In this document: positions 33,451 through 44,286 of the stretch, in pieces
How positions within the stretch are numbered: position 1 is the first letter of the stretch
Layout: each line of letters starts with the position of its first letter
Origin: Oidiodendron maius Zn
Taxonomy: Eukaryota; Ascomycota; Leotiomycetes; Myxotrichaceae
DNA: 64,000 bases
NCBI GenBank assembly: GCA_000827325.1
Contig: KN832873.1
Span: 696,245 to 760,244 of the forward strand
Direction of reading: 5' to 3'
Made by a program: the position numbers and the translations under genes
The notes under the pieces: model-generated
Told to the model about the DNA's origin: nothing
Databases searched by the model: none
The model's input: the letters and a program-made list of their open reading frames with translations, nothing else

Positions 33451-34410
33451 GGCGCCTAATTTTTGAATGGTCGAAGGAGATATGTCTGAACTTTGTGACG
33501 AATAGCTGGCTTGAATCGTACCTACCCCACTATAGGGAACAATACGGCTGTCGCAATGAGGTAGTCGAATGCCTCCAATGGCGGGCCGGCGAAGGCGACA
33601 ATTTGGCCCACGGCGACGTATGGAGATTAATATTGCAGGGCAGCCAGGCTCTAAGGCATGTGTTACGATCCACTGCGACTCTTTATATTATGCCCCATTA
33701 GCCAGCTACAGCGAAGGCAACACCCATGGATCCTGTAGCGCTCCATGACACCATTTCCGGGTAGCAGATTTCTTGGTAGCATGGTCCATGTAAGGCTTAG
33801 CGAGTGGTGGTGGTGGATTCTGGCGACGTGCATTCACCCCTGAAATGTCTGACGTCAATCTGTGCAGAAGAGGTTGCAAGTTCGGCAGAATATATATTCG
33901 CAATTTATATTTGTACAACTAAAAACGCAGCCCTAAAGTGTGCGGAAATCTCGCTATATTATGCTAAAATACTCACTCTATACTTCATCTAAGTTTTAAG
34001 TTATAGGACCATTGAGGTATAGAAATGTTCGATTTTGATAAGGAGTAGTTCAAATATAATACTTGGAGCATAAGCAAGCAGCCACTATATAAGCCTTGAA
34101 GGAGATAGAACGAATACGGGAAGTGAGCTTGGCTAGGTATAGAGCTAGATAGCTAGAAAAAGTGAAGAATGTGTTCGTTAAGAGTTGTGCACTTTAGAAG
34201 GGGTCGTTAACATTATTACAAGATTTTTGCTTTATAAGGATATAAGTTATCTTACCTACTTATATTAATAGCTAGCACCCGAACCCCCGCTTTTTTAGGA
34301 AGACACCCAACCATATTTTAGGTAATCTGTACAGAAATTAGTTACAGACTGACCGTAGAGAACTAAGGTTATACCTGCTCTCTTGCGCCCGTGCTTCACC
34401 GTAGGGCGTC
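33451..34410. other. Intergenic, no gene seen
   Basis: About 960 bp, AT-rich from 33890 to 34330. No motif recognised. Confidence 0.45.
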
Positions 34411-35007
34411 GTGACTCTTCCTGGCTCATGTTGGCTTGGAGGACCGTATTGGCTCAATCGGATTAAATTCCGTCGTTCCCCCAACTTGCCAGTGGAAAAG
34501 ATAACTGAAGATGTCTTTGGATCTATGTTGAGTCCCACCATCGAGGTCATGGTAGTAGGAAGCCTCAGAAGAATGCGCCTCCCACCTTATTTTAATGGGT
34601 ATCAGAGGGACTTATATGTAGCTCCAGACAACCCCGACGTGGATCTCAAGAATTTAGAAGATGGGTCTAAGAATATCCAGGGAGAAATTGCAGCTGCCAC
34701 CCTAGACTTCCAAATTCTCTACGATGACATAGCAACATGGATGTCTAAAAAAAGCTTGTATTATATGCCTTGGCAAGATCACTGGGACCCTTGCTTCGAA
34801 GACTCTCTTATAAGGCATAAAAATTTCACTTGCTTGCTACTGGGGCTCGTGGATTCTAGAATAAGCCGCTTCCGACGGATTGGTAGACTGTTTGCAGAAG
34901 TCAAGAGTCTAAGAGACTTATATTTTGCACCTCAAGAGGATGAATCCACTCTTCCATGTGCAAATTATGATGCGAGTACTAAGCAACGCAAGATATATAT
35001 TATTTAA
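34411..35007 (+). pseudogene. Probable C-terminal relic of a HET-domain protein
   Basis: A 198-codon frame with no HET core. Its content resembles the variable C-terminal region of HET proteins: LSPTIEVMVVGSLRRMRLP and, later, FTCLLLGLVDSRISRFRRIGRLF, like the common closing phrase C-LLL-P-x-G-x-FRRIG-x-F. No HET motifs (SYTWG, DALCINQ) are found in the 900 bp upstream. It could be a fragment left by deletion, or an unrelated small gene. Confidence 0.45.
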
Positions 35008-35335
35008 ACTATTAACATATTAGTGCGACAGGTCGGTATCGCGGACCCACTGGCGGTTTTAGTTGGCGTAAGTCTTTCTCATGATAGTAGACTATGGTCA
35101 GGATACACTAGCACGCATACATGCTCTGTTGCCTCCTGATACTTCTTAATTAAATTACTTTGGCAAACCTCTAACTGAAAGCTCAATTTGATGGATAATC
35201 ATGAAAGCCATGAAATAGCGGGGTTTCCAATTTCAACTATAACGATTAATAGCCTTACATTTAAAACAGTTCCTAAATCCTGCAGAGAATCTGTTAAAGA
35301 AAGTCCTAAATAGGCTGCATTCCGCATTCATCAGA
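35008..35335. other. Intergenic, nothing seen
   Basis: A 328-bp spacer between the HET relic and the 3' end of the beta-lactamase-like gene. No motif recognised. Confidence 0.5.
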
Positions 35336-37168
35336 TCAGGTCCGAGACTCAAACGCTTGAATCATCAACTTAATAGTATCCGGCCCCCAAGAATTCACCA
35401 GCAACAAAGCATCATATCCATCCGTTAACCTAATAATGCCCGTCACTAACCCTTGCGCGGGTGTGGCACCATTGAGCAAGCCACCATTGTGATGGAAGTA
35501 TTGTCCGTAAGTACCATCGTACTTATACCAGCCAAGCTGGCCATTCAACATTAATTGAGTCGCATCCGTGTTAAGGACTGTATTGTTACGAATACCAGCC
35601 TGGAACTTAGCCAGTTCTCGAGCAGAAGTTATCCACCCTCCTGCACCAACGCATGCCATGGAACCCCAGAATTGGCCATGGGTAGTATCTGAAGCACCGC
35701 TATATGATAATGTCGCAGAGTTGGTGGGCGCCGCGGTGGCATTGAAGACACCAAGGTTGATACCCATGGGGGTGAGGACTTTCTGAGAAACATATGTCAC
35801 GTAATAGTCTGGATTTTCGCCGCCATGTCCAGTCACGCAATCGATGACGGCTTGTAGGATTGTGAAGTTGGTGTTGGAATATGCTTCGACGTTGCCTGGA
35901 GCACTAGGGGGGACGTTCTGCGCTTGAAGGTATGCGGTAAGGAAGGTCCAGATGTTACCAGGATAGAGTGTGCCGTCCACGACCATACCGCTCTTCATTT
36001 CTAGTAGGTTGCGGATTGTAACTTTGTCAACTCCTGGGCCGACACTCGGGAACTGGCTTTTGACCAGCGGGTAGAAGGGATCGTCAACAGAATGCCCATA
36101 GTCAGAAAGTAGCTTCAAGACCGCAACAGCAGTAATTGACTTAGAGACACTAGCTAGATTGATTCTAGTATCTGCCGTCCAAGTCTCTTGTGGAGGGTCC
36201 TGGGATGCTCTTGCATGGTTTATTCCTTGGGCTATGACCTGACCGCTATGCATTACGAAGTAGCTGTATCCCATAGACTGTGCTAATCCTTTCTGGAAGA
36301 TCTGGTCCCACTGCGGCTCCGGGACCTCAATTTTGTTTGCATACTGCAGAGCTTTCTGTAAGCGTTGGCCATTGTTGGAGAGTGTGGTCCACTGGTTGAC
36401 AAAACTCCCCCAATCCTGGCCAAAAACGAACTGATGCGAAACAGTTGTCTCACGCCAAACCCCAATATACCAGCGAGTAGTATTATTGTCGTCATATACT
36501 TGGAAGTCAACCAGTTGCATACCAGGATTTGCTTGATAGTATTGGTACCATTTATTCCAGTCAGCCTCCATCAGCAAAGCGTAACCACCTCCACCCTCCT
36601 CGAATAACCCAGCAAAATTCCATGTCAAGGCTGCTGGGTAGACTTGGAGTTTTGTAAGACGCCAGCCACTTTCAGAGAGCTCCTTCCACTTAGCAACAAA
36701 ATCATTCCAGCCAAGGTCATAGATAAGAGTTTGATTTATAGGTGTACTGCCCCACGTGCCAGTGAACCAGCGAGTCCCGCCTGAAGGGTTCACATCGAAG
36801 TCAAGAAGACGAGTAGTAGCCTTTTGATTGTTGAATGCAGTCATAAAGCTGTTCCAGTCTGGCATTCTCCACAGAGCATAGCCGCCAGCCATTTGCATCC
36901 ATGCGCCCATATACCAAGTGGTTGACGAATCTTGCTGATAAGTTTCTACAGATACGAGGCGAAGATTCTGAGGGGCAACCTCAGACCATTTGCTCACAAA
37001 AGAATTCCAATCTGGGACATTCCACAGGATATAATCACCAGTTCCAGTAGAGAATAATCCAGCAAAGAGAATAGGTGCAATTGCCGCACCCTTTTCATTG
37101 AGTTTACCGCCTCTGTGGGGTACAGTAAGTGTATTTCCGTCGATAATTTGGTCCTTTCCGCTAGCCAT
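35336..37168 (-). CDS. BTRD1-repeat serine beta-lactamase-like protein (polyglycine-hydrolase-like)
   Basis: Single exon, 610 aa from the Met at 37168 (TCACAATGGC context). An in-frame Met 27 codons upstream (37249) is possible and would add a weakly hydrophobic leader. Residues about 30-270 hold five tandem repeats of the BTRD1 type: FAGLFSTGTGDYILW, YMGAWMQMAGGYALW, FTGTWGSTPINQTLIY, FAGLFEEGGGGYALL and YIGVWRETTVSHQFVF, each followed by a W-N/G-x-F phrase. Residues about 285-610 are a class-C-like serine hydrolase: nucleophile motif SVSK (Ser340, Lys343), YSN (Tyr430), and HHNGG near the end. This combination is that of fungal polyglycine hydrolases, which cut Gly-rich linkers of plant chitinases, and of related bacterial proteins. 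The substrate here is inferred only, and secretion is unclear. Confidence 0.82.
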   Translation of the reverse strand: MASGKDQIIDGNTLTVPHRGGKLNEKGAAIAPILFAGLFSTGTGDYILWNVPDWNSFVSKWSEVAPQNLRLVSVETYQQDSSTTWYMGAWMQMAGGYALWRMPDWNSFMTAFNNQKATTRLLDFDVNPSGGTRWFTGTWGSTPINQTLIYDLGWNDFVAKWKELSESGWRLTKLQVYPAALTWNFAGLFEEGGGGYALLMEADWNKWYQYYQANPGMQLVDFQVYDDNNTTRWYIGVWRETTVSHQFVFGQDWGSFVNQWTTLSNNGQRLQKALQYANKIEVPEPQWDQIFQKGLAQSMGYSYFVMHSGQVIAQGINHARASQDPPQETWTADTRINLASVSKSITAVAVLKLLSDYGHSVDDPFYPLVKSQFPSVGPGVDKVTIRNLLEMKSGMVVDGTLYPGNIWTFLTAYLQAQNVPPSAPGNVEAYSNTNFTILQAVIDCVTGHGGENPDYYVTYVSQKVLTPMGINLGVFNATAAPTNSATLSYSGASDTTHGQFWGSMACVGAGGWITSARELAKFQAGIRNNTVLNTDATQLMLNGQLGWYKYDGTYGQYFHHNGGLLNGATPAQGLVTGIIRLTDGYDALLLVNSWGPDTIKLMIQAFESRT

Positions 37169-38545
37169 TGTGACTTTGAATGCAGTTTCTGATATAAATA
37201 TAAGATAAGGGTTTATAAGGTGATGGATGAGGGGATTGCAGAAATTCAACCAGGAAGAGCGAATGACGGGATATTTAGGGCCTTATATGTAGTCCTACCG
37301 ATACATTAATTGGAAGCCACTAAGTCAGCTCCGCGCATTGTATTCAATACCGGCCGCATCCTGAAGCGGCCTGGCGCATAAAACCCGCATGCTCTTGTCT
37401 TCGAGGGCGTCAGGAATATTTCAGCTCAAGCCGAACTCACTGTACTTAGGTTCGGGCTCGTATTGAAGACTAATTATAATGGCAGTACGGAGAAGTTGTG
37501 GGACCAAAATACATGATACAAACTAATATCTTGCAATATAGATAAGGTAGCTCTAAGATATTGGGGGATATCCGAGACTCATTTCTAAACACAGGAAAGA
37601 TCACTAAATCTTCCACATTTCAAATATATTCCAACGTATATGCACCCTAGAGCTACAAAGGCGAGAATGCAAGCCTTGCTGGTTGTATAAGGAGGATGGA
37701 GGTCAGCTTCACGCTCACTCAGCGAGGGATTGGTTGGACTAGACGGGTGAAAAAACTACTCGTACGATTACCAAGTGTTATTAGACAGCCAAGATGTTCT
37801 TGCATGGAGGCAGAATATAAGCTATGTCATTTGGCGAGCCCCATCAGCCTTCGGCAGGAATGAGGCCTGCTGCCTAGCTGGAGGTCAGCTTCACGCCTCC
37901 TCAGCGAGAGATTGGTCGGAGGAGGCGGGTGAAAACTACACATACGATCGCCAAGTGTTATGAGACAGCCAAGACCCTCTTGCATGGAGTCAGAATGTAA
38001 GCTACATCATTTGGCCGGCCCCAATCAGCCTTCGGTAGAGGATAAGGTCTCCTACTCGGCATGACTCGCTAATGTTATGAGCCTAAGGAGAAATCAGTAC
38101 TGTAACACATGCCAATTAGAAAACTAGGAGTCGATGGATCACAATTTGAGGCTTCCGTCACATTGCATGTCCACGTGACAAAAATCGACAATACTTAGCT
38201 CCGCATTCATTGTAAATATTTTGTTGGCTTTCATCACGACCCCTTGTATTGCAGAGAAAGCAAAAACGCGGCCGCGCAAGTGTCAAACCGTCCTGCCTGC
38301 GAGATCCCAGGAGGAACGCTCGAGCTGGTGGAACAAGAACCGTAGAGATACTAGAAGCTGAAGGTCAAACTTTAGGTATTTGGTCGCTTTTGCCACCAAG
38401 GGATTGGTACTCTGGCGCCGCACCCTATTAATTGATATAAGTCAATGTGGGGAATGGAAAGAGAATTCTAGGCTTTTTTGAAGTTGGCAAGGCGCGGAGT
38501 CTTTAGTTTGGGAGAATATACCTCTATTCGAGATACGACAAAATT
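37169..38545. other. Intergenic with a tandem duplication
   Basis: Promoter region between the divergent beta-lactamase-like and HET genes. It contains the 182-bp tandem duplication listed separately. Otherwise nothing was recognised. Confidence 0.5.
37698..38061. repeat. Diverged tandem duplication, two units of about 182 bp
   Basis: Unit 1 begins at 37698 and unit 2 at 37880, both with GGAGGTCAGCTTCACGC. They stay alignable through CCAAGTGTTAT-AGACAGCCAAGA, CTTGCATGGAG-CAGAAT-TAAGCTA and ATCAGCCTTCGG. By eye the copies are moderately diverged with small indels. They have no coding capacity and no terminal inverted repeats. Confidence 0.8.
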
Positions 38546-40824
38546 ATGGAGCACAGCGAAATTGACGAGGGACTAAAGCCGAGTATGCCTCTATCATGCC
38601 CCTTCGCAGACAAACAAATTAACCTACAATATCTGCAGTGGACTTGAAATCAGACATAGGATTGTCGACCGATACATACATCAATCTCATCGACCCGAAG
38701 TCTGGCGTAACCGCCGGGCAAGAACAGTCTGAGGTGCCGAAACTGTCGATATCAGTATCGCCATTTAAGTACGAAGCTCTTCCGACCAAAACATCTTTCC
38801 GGCTCCTTAACTTAGAGATGAATCATTCCACCGAACCTAATGCCGAGCTCACATATAGTCTTCGCACCTACGATCTTGGGGACGCCCCATCATTTAGAGC
38901 ACTCTCGTATACCTGGGGCCCACCTTATCGAAATCCAATAACTGGAGAAATCGATGCCGATCTCGATAATGCAAGATATATTTCTTGCAACGCATCGAAA
39001 TTCCATATCACTAACAATCTGTTTGATGCATTACGGGCTCTGAAGGAAAACAAAGTCATAGGTTGGCTATGGGTCGATGCGCTGTGCATAAACCAAGAAG
39101 ACATTGAGGAAAGAGAATTGCAAGTGTCGCTGATGGGACAAATATATTCCTCTGCAGCAGAAGTCATTGTTTGGCTTGGGCCTCCAAGATTCGGGCTCGA
39201 TGACTTTGTATGGGCGACAACTGAATTTCTCACTGCCCTCTCGACTGTTGGCCAGAGACTCCAAGCCTCTGGAAAGTCTCCCACAGAGCTTTATAAAACA
39301 AGCAACCTGGGAGATCCAGGGTTTCACAGTACCCTCGGCATCGCACACCCTGTCCCGAGGCTGATCCGTCTAGCTCAATTTTGTGCGTCCTGTCGATGGT
39401 TTTCTCGTGCCTGGATTATACAAGAGGTTCTTCTGGCGCGGCAGGTCAGAGCCATCTCTGGCCATGTAGAGCTTTCTCTGTCAAGATTAGGGGAACTGGC
39501 ATGGATACTCCGATCTACTGGATGGGGTCCTTTAATATCACAAGTGATATCCAAGCGCAATAATATCAAGGGCTTTGCATGGCTTGAGGAGCCATTGAGA
39601 TGGCACGTAGTGATGAATGCTAGCAGGCCCAATATTGAGAATATCATCCACAGCGAAACGTTACACGATGAAGCCGCATTCCAATGGCTTCAGAACACAC
39701 TTTCGCTCAGTAGAGTCGCCAAATGCCAAGACAAACGCGATCATATCTACTCGATTCTAGGTCTTGCTGGACGCTACTTTATCAACAAACCTATTACACA
39801 TTACATCAAGCCAAGCTACAAAATCACACTTGAGAATCTCTTGACTCTCGTTGCGATCAGGCTTTTCGAACATTCAAGATATATAGGTGACGTTCTTTCA
39901 GACGTGGGTGAATGCTCCGAAGATAATGATTCCATCAAACTCCCGTCATGGGTCCCGAATTATTGCTTTCCGTTGTCAAAGTCACAGCCACTCACTACAC
40001 TAGGTGTCGATACTGCATTTGATGCAGCATTATGTTCAAAATCCGGTCGCTCGGAGCGTGCTCTATCTATGACAGCAATGACTTGTTTGGGCGCGGCATT
40101 TGCAACAGTCCAAGAAGTACATAAATTTGAAACTGCAAAAACCAGTGGTGTTCGCTCTCTACTTCAATTTTGCCTTTCAATGCCGCCGCAAGTGAATGGT
40201 CCGCGGCGATTAGAGGTATTCTGGAGAACTTTCATCGCTGATACGACTAGTATGGGGCATCGCCCTGCTCCATCCTCCACCGAGAAAGCATTTCTAGCCC
40301 ATACGAAAGTTCTTTTCGTTCAATGGGTTTTAGAATCAACTGACTCCAATAAAGACATCGATCCAAATGCAGCACTTGAAGAGCTCAATTCTATTCTTGA
40401 CAAACTTGGGTTCAGCGATGTGCCAGATGCGCAACTTACTGTGAAAGATTTGAAGGACCACTATAACCTATTGAAGCTACAACGATCTCTACATGGTGAC
40501 GAGCAAAAAGTGGTTACGGAAGAAATTAATAACATGGTTAAGGAATCCTTTCCTTATGCACATGCAGAGGGTCGCGTCTCCCAAGGAAGGGAGCTGTTCA
40601 TAACTGAGCAGGGATTCCTTGGCCTCGGACCTCGTACTATTCGAAAGGGTGATCAGGTATGGCTTCTTCGCGACTCACGTTTGCCTTTCGTGCTCCGGCC
40701 ACTTGCAGAAACGTCGGACTTCACGCTTGTTGGAGAGTGCTACATACATGGCTTTATGCATGGAGAGATGCTAGATGGCTGCTGGGGATTGAAAGAGAAG
40801 ATACGTCCCGTTACCATTGTTTGA
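38546..40824 (+). CDS. HET-domain (heterokaryon incompatibility) protein, apparently intact
   Basis: A 37-bp first exon (38546-38582, MEHSEIDEGLKP) and a 56-bp intron (GTATGC...CTGCAG) lead to exon 38639-40824, 740 aa. The HET domain spans residues about 85-270: SFRALSYTWGPPY, IGWLWVDALCINQEDIEERELQ, LMGQIYSSAAEVIVWLGPP and WFSRAWIIQEVLLARQ. CQDKRDHIYSILGLAG and PSWVPNYC follow, with the usual C-terminal GDQVWLLRDSRLPFVLRP and GECYIHGFMHGEM. HET proteins trigger cell death when unlike nuclei meet; the partner is unknown. The 56-bp intron was inferred because the open frame would otherwise start at GTG. It is a paralogue of the pseudogene at 53670. Confidence 0.87.
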
Positions 40825-41675
40825 GGGCTCAAGATGATGCTATACAGGAGAGAAATCCGAAGACACTCTGGTAACATTAAACGTATAACTCTATCATATC
40901 TTACGAGTGTTCATATAGAAATTATCTCTTTAAATCTTGCCCAATTTCCTTATGGACCATAAGCTATAGGGACACTTAGCCACAAGAATAAATAGCCGCG
41001 GAAGCGATATTCTTCACCTATAGCACTACCGAAGATATGTCTATACTCTTGATAAGTTTCGTACGCCAACATCAGGAAATGAACATAGAAATCGTCAGGT
41101 ATAGTGGTCTTCTGACGCCCCAAAAGACGAAGATCGCGTCTTCATGATGTGTGTCATGCCTGTCCCACATCACCCGAGAAAAGTCCCAGAATTCGTCAAA
41201 TTCTAGTTGTTGCTTTGATTGTCTGACACAGCCTTCTTTGAGAGTACGAAATTCCACCTTCGCACATGTGTCACAAAGCCTGTCACTACCCCTCAAACTC
41301 ATTGCTCTTAAACAGCTTAAGAGACGCTAGTCTAGTAAGGGAAGAACTTGGACTTATAATATAGTGATATTAAATGTGATGGATGGCGGCACTTCTAAAC
41401 TTAGACGAAAGCGAATCTCGTGTTGCAAACCAAGACCTCGATATCGTAACGCAAGTACGAGGAATTGATGCCTGATTATTTTAACGATCATGTGATGGCA
41501 CTCGCGACAGTTCTGATGCCTTGAGGGCTAATGTCGTATTTCTTTACAGAGGAAGGTCGATCGATCTTGCAGAGACCGAACACGATAACACGAAGGGCCT
41601 GTGAGATATATGGCTGAGTTCACCAACAATAGGTCTAGGGTAATTAAATAGTCTATAGGCTAAAAACTGTTCCAT
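40825..41675. other. Intergenic between convergent genes
   Basis: About 850 bp. A minus-strand frame near 41072-41302 (CDTCAKVEFRTLKEGC) has a Cys-x2-Cys pair and resembles the N-terminal segment found in some HET proteins, but it is too short to call. Confidence 0.4.
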
Positions 41676-42677
41676 TCAACACTCTCCCTCGACACATATA
41701 AGACTGATTCTTCCCCCGACCGTATCTTTTCCTTGAAGGTAGCCGATTATTCCGCCTGTACTTGACACAAGCAGCCTCTTTCCTTCCCCTCCCCTCGCCC
41801 ACAACGCCGCTGTAGGCCCCGCGAGTTCTGTACCATTCACCGATCCAGCTAGCACCACTGGCGTAGTCCCGTTTCCACGGCCACTCACAAATCCGAGCTC
41901 GTTAATCCCATTCTCAGCCACATAGATGTCGCCATTATAATCGTTCACGATGAAGTCATCCGCGAGGGTCTGCGATGCCACGATCTCTGGATCACCAACT
42001 GGTGTATTCTCTCGACCGGACACACGAACGCGCGCCACAATCTCCTGATTGGTATTGCTAAAGTAGAAGTATCCGCGGGAGAACTTGATGCCATTTACAC
42101 CTGCCTGAAGGCTAGTCCCTGCTGGCTTGAGCAGCGGATGGTCAAAGTAGACCGCCATGTCGAGGGTCTCGGTGTTGTAACGATACACTTTGCCGGCGAT
42201 GGAATCGGCAATCAAGAGGTACGGGGTTTCGGGAACTGATAGGATACCGTTTGGCTGGATGAGAGTCGGGATGGTGCCGATAAATTTCACTTGCGGCCGG
42301 TCGGAGTGTTCATCAAAATTGAGGCGATGTACGGCGTATGTTCCTGCGACGGCGCTGAACTTCGCAAAGGAGAAGTTGCCGGTGACGACAAGATAGCTGT
42401 CAGGAGATGATTCGACAATACCAGAGACACCAGAAGTATTTGTAAATGTGTGAACCAGTCTGGTTTCGCAGTTTCCATCAATAGGGACTTCGTAAATATT
42501 AGGAGCAGAGAGGTCGATGGCTAAGACTGAGCCCGAAGGTCGAAGTGCCATATTTTCAATCCAAGTCCCGATCGGAAATTCATGGATGACTTTAATGGGA
42601 AGATTTGATGGAAGGGTGTTGTTAGGAGTGACACTGGCCAGAGCCAGGGATGGAAGAAGGATAGTTAGAAGCAGCAT
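41676..42677 (-). CDS. Secreted SMP-30/gluconolactonase-like six-bladed propeller
   Basis: Single exon, 333 aa. A clear signal peptide (MLLLTILLPSLALA) is followed by a beta-propeller with repeated phrases: IENMALRPSGSVLAIDL, PNIYEVPI, QPNGILSVPETPYLLIADSIAGKVYRYN, LQAGVNGIKFSRGYFYFSNT, ADDFIVNDYNGDIYVAENGINEL. Residues Cys70 (approximately) and a terminal CVEGEC may pair. Relatives include lactonase-like enzymes. In fungi the same fold also includes hetero-Diels-Alderases of meroterpenoid pathways, but no biosynthetic neighbours are present here. Several N-glycosylation sequons (NTT, NFS, NGT) fit secretion. The function is not predicted further. Confidence 0.82.
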   Translation of the reverse strand: MLLLTILLPSLALASVTPNNTLPSNLPIKVIHEFPIGTWIENMALRPSGSVLAIDLSAPNIYEVPIDGNCETRLVHTFTNTSGVSGIVESSPDSYLVVTGNFSFAKFSAVAGTYAVHRLNFDEHSDRPQVKFIGTIPTLIQPNGILSVPETPYLLIADSIAGKVYRYNTETLDMAVYFDHPLLKPAGTSLQAGVNGIKFSRGYFYFSNTNQEIVARVRVSGRENTPVGDPEIVASQTLADDFIVNDYNGDIYVAENGINELGFVSGRGNGTTPVVLAGSVNGTELAGPTAALWARGGEGKRLLVSSTGGIIGYLQGKDTVGGRISLICVEGEC

Positions 42678-44070
42678 GTTGAGAGTATTGAGATACTTCC
42701 GCGTAGTCGACTTTGATACCTACATTACTGGCTTCAACCCTCATTTATACTTTTGAGATGGCTTTCATTCTATAATTACATGACAGTATACGCGCTTAAA
42801 GTCGCACACTGTACTACGTACAGGCATCGGAAGCGAAAGGATCTGGGTTTCATCAGTATCGTGGCGTGGTTATCGCAGGCATTATGAGTTGCTACTTTCG
42901 GGTCGCTTACCGTTTCCGGCAATCAACGAGAAATGGCAGGCGGAGCAACCCAAGCCTCATTAAAAATCAAAATTTATGCATACCGAGTCCTGCGGCGTGG
43001 CTGCAAGCCGCCTTGTATCGGATGATTTGCCGATAGCCGAGACTGCAAGCTCTTGACGGAGATATGTTGAAAGGGCCGATCAAGTCCTAACACCGTCTCT
43101 GCCTTCAAAGATAGCTAAAAACGTTGAAGTGCCAGTCTGTATTTCGTTCGCACATCTGAATAGAGTGCATTCACACACTACCGCTTCGATTTCATCCTGA
43201 TTAGCGACATTGCCATATTGATCTCTTAATTCAACCCTTTCCCCACGAGACACTAATCCATGAACTGGACAGAGAGGCAGCCTTAGTACAAATGACAGTG
43301 CCTCTGAGATGTATTAATTGTGTTGGAGAAGTGGCTTCTTCACATCTTGAGTTATGGCCGTAGGATCTTGGCGCGGAATCGACAGTAGTCATTAGCATCA
43401 CCTTGAAACCCGACATAACCGTTCATAGAAACCTCGCCCCGCCAATTCGCCCCCAAAACTAGAACACGAACATCGTGTGAGTGGAGACGGCATTCTGTTG
43501 CAATATAGTATTAGCTTTATAACATCCTCGTTTCGAATAAAAGCTGGCGGCCTAAGCGAATCCCATACACGTGTGCCATTTATGGGATGTTCCTTCGTAT
43601 CCAGCGGTTAGGTCTTATTCTCAACAAGCTAGATATTGCTCCTGTCCTGATACGGTATGAGAGTAATCTGTTGTTGTTTGCTTCCCGTTAGATAGGTCAA
43701 ATTGTGAGAATGCAGGTAACCTCCGCCAGTGTTAGCATATTTAATTGTGAATCGGTTACCAAAGCAACTCTAAAGGGAACATGCTGTACGTCCTTAGAAT
43801 TAAGCATAGCGTAGAATTTAGAGCTCATGGATTCCTCCCCATCTCCAGTGTTGATGGAGCACATGAAAGGGAAAGCGAATATAGCTAAGAAAGTCTGACC
43901 AGAATAATAACGAGACAGAAGATACAGGCGGGGGACATGCTGGACAAAGTTTCACTACAGCAATTTAGCAATTAGTAGTTATCAAAGGATAGTTCTACTT
44001 CTACTTTACTTAACCTCAGCTCTCATTACACTCGTACCATGCAATATGAGGCCCCTATTAACTTTCGTAC
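42678..44070. other. Intergenic, no gene seen
   Basis: About 1.4 kb upstream of the propeller gene up to the gag-only element. No coding or repeat structure was recognised. Confidence 0.45.
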
Positions 44071-44075
44071 TTGAT
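44071..44075. repeat. Target-site duplication of the gag-only element (left copy)
   Basis: TTGAT stands immediately before the left LTR and again immediately after the right LTR (45862-45866). Confidence 0.9.
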
Positions 44076-44218
44076 TGTCAAGGATATGCTTATGTAATGG
44101 TATTGCGCTGTATAAAACCCCACTTTGGGCGTTGTAGCAGCTTACAACCAAACCGTAATTTACTACTCTTTTATGCTGAATACCAGGTTATCTTTCCCTG
44201 CGCACCGTATCTCTGACA
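44076..44218 (+). repeat. 5' LTR of the gag-only element
   Basis: 143 bp, TGTCAAGGATATGC...CGTATCTCTGACA. It includes TATAAAA (44112-44118), a plausible TATA box for element transcription, then GCGTTGTAGCAGCTTAC. Confidence 0.92.
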
Positions 44219-44234
44219 GGTTATAAGCCCGGGC
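44219..44234 (+). other. Primer-binding site of the gag-only element
   Basis: GGTTATAAGCCCGGGC follows the LTR directly. The first 12 bases equal the primer-binding site of the copia element at 15119-15130. The complement is a tRNA anticodon-arm sequence (initiator Met with one mismatch, or Ile-UAU). Confidence 0.72.
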
Positions 44235-44286
44235 TTGCAACTGCCTGGGTTTATTATAGGTCTTTACGATCCGTACGATCCTTACG

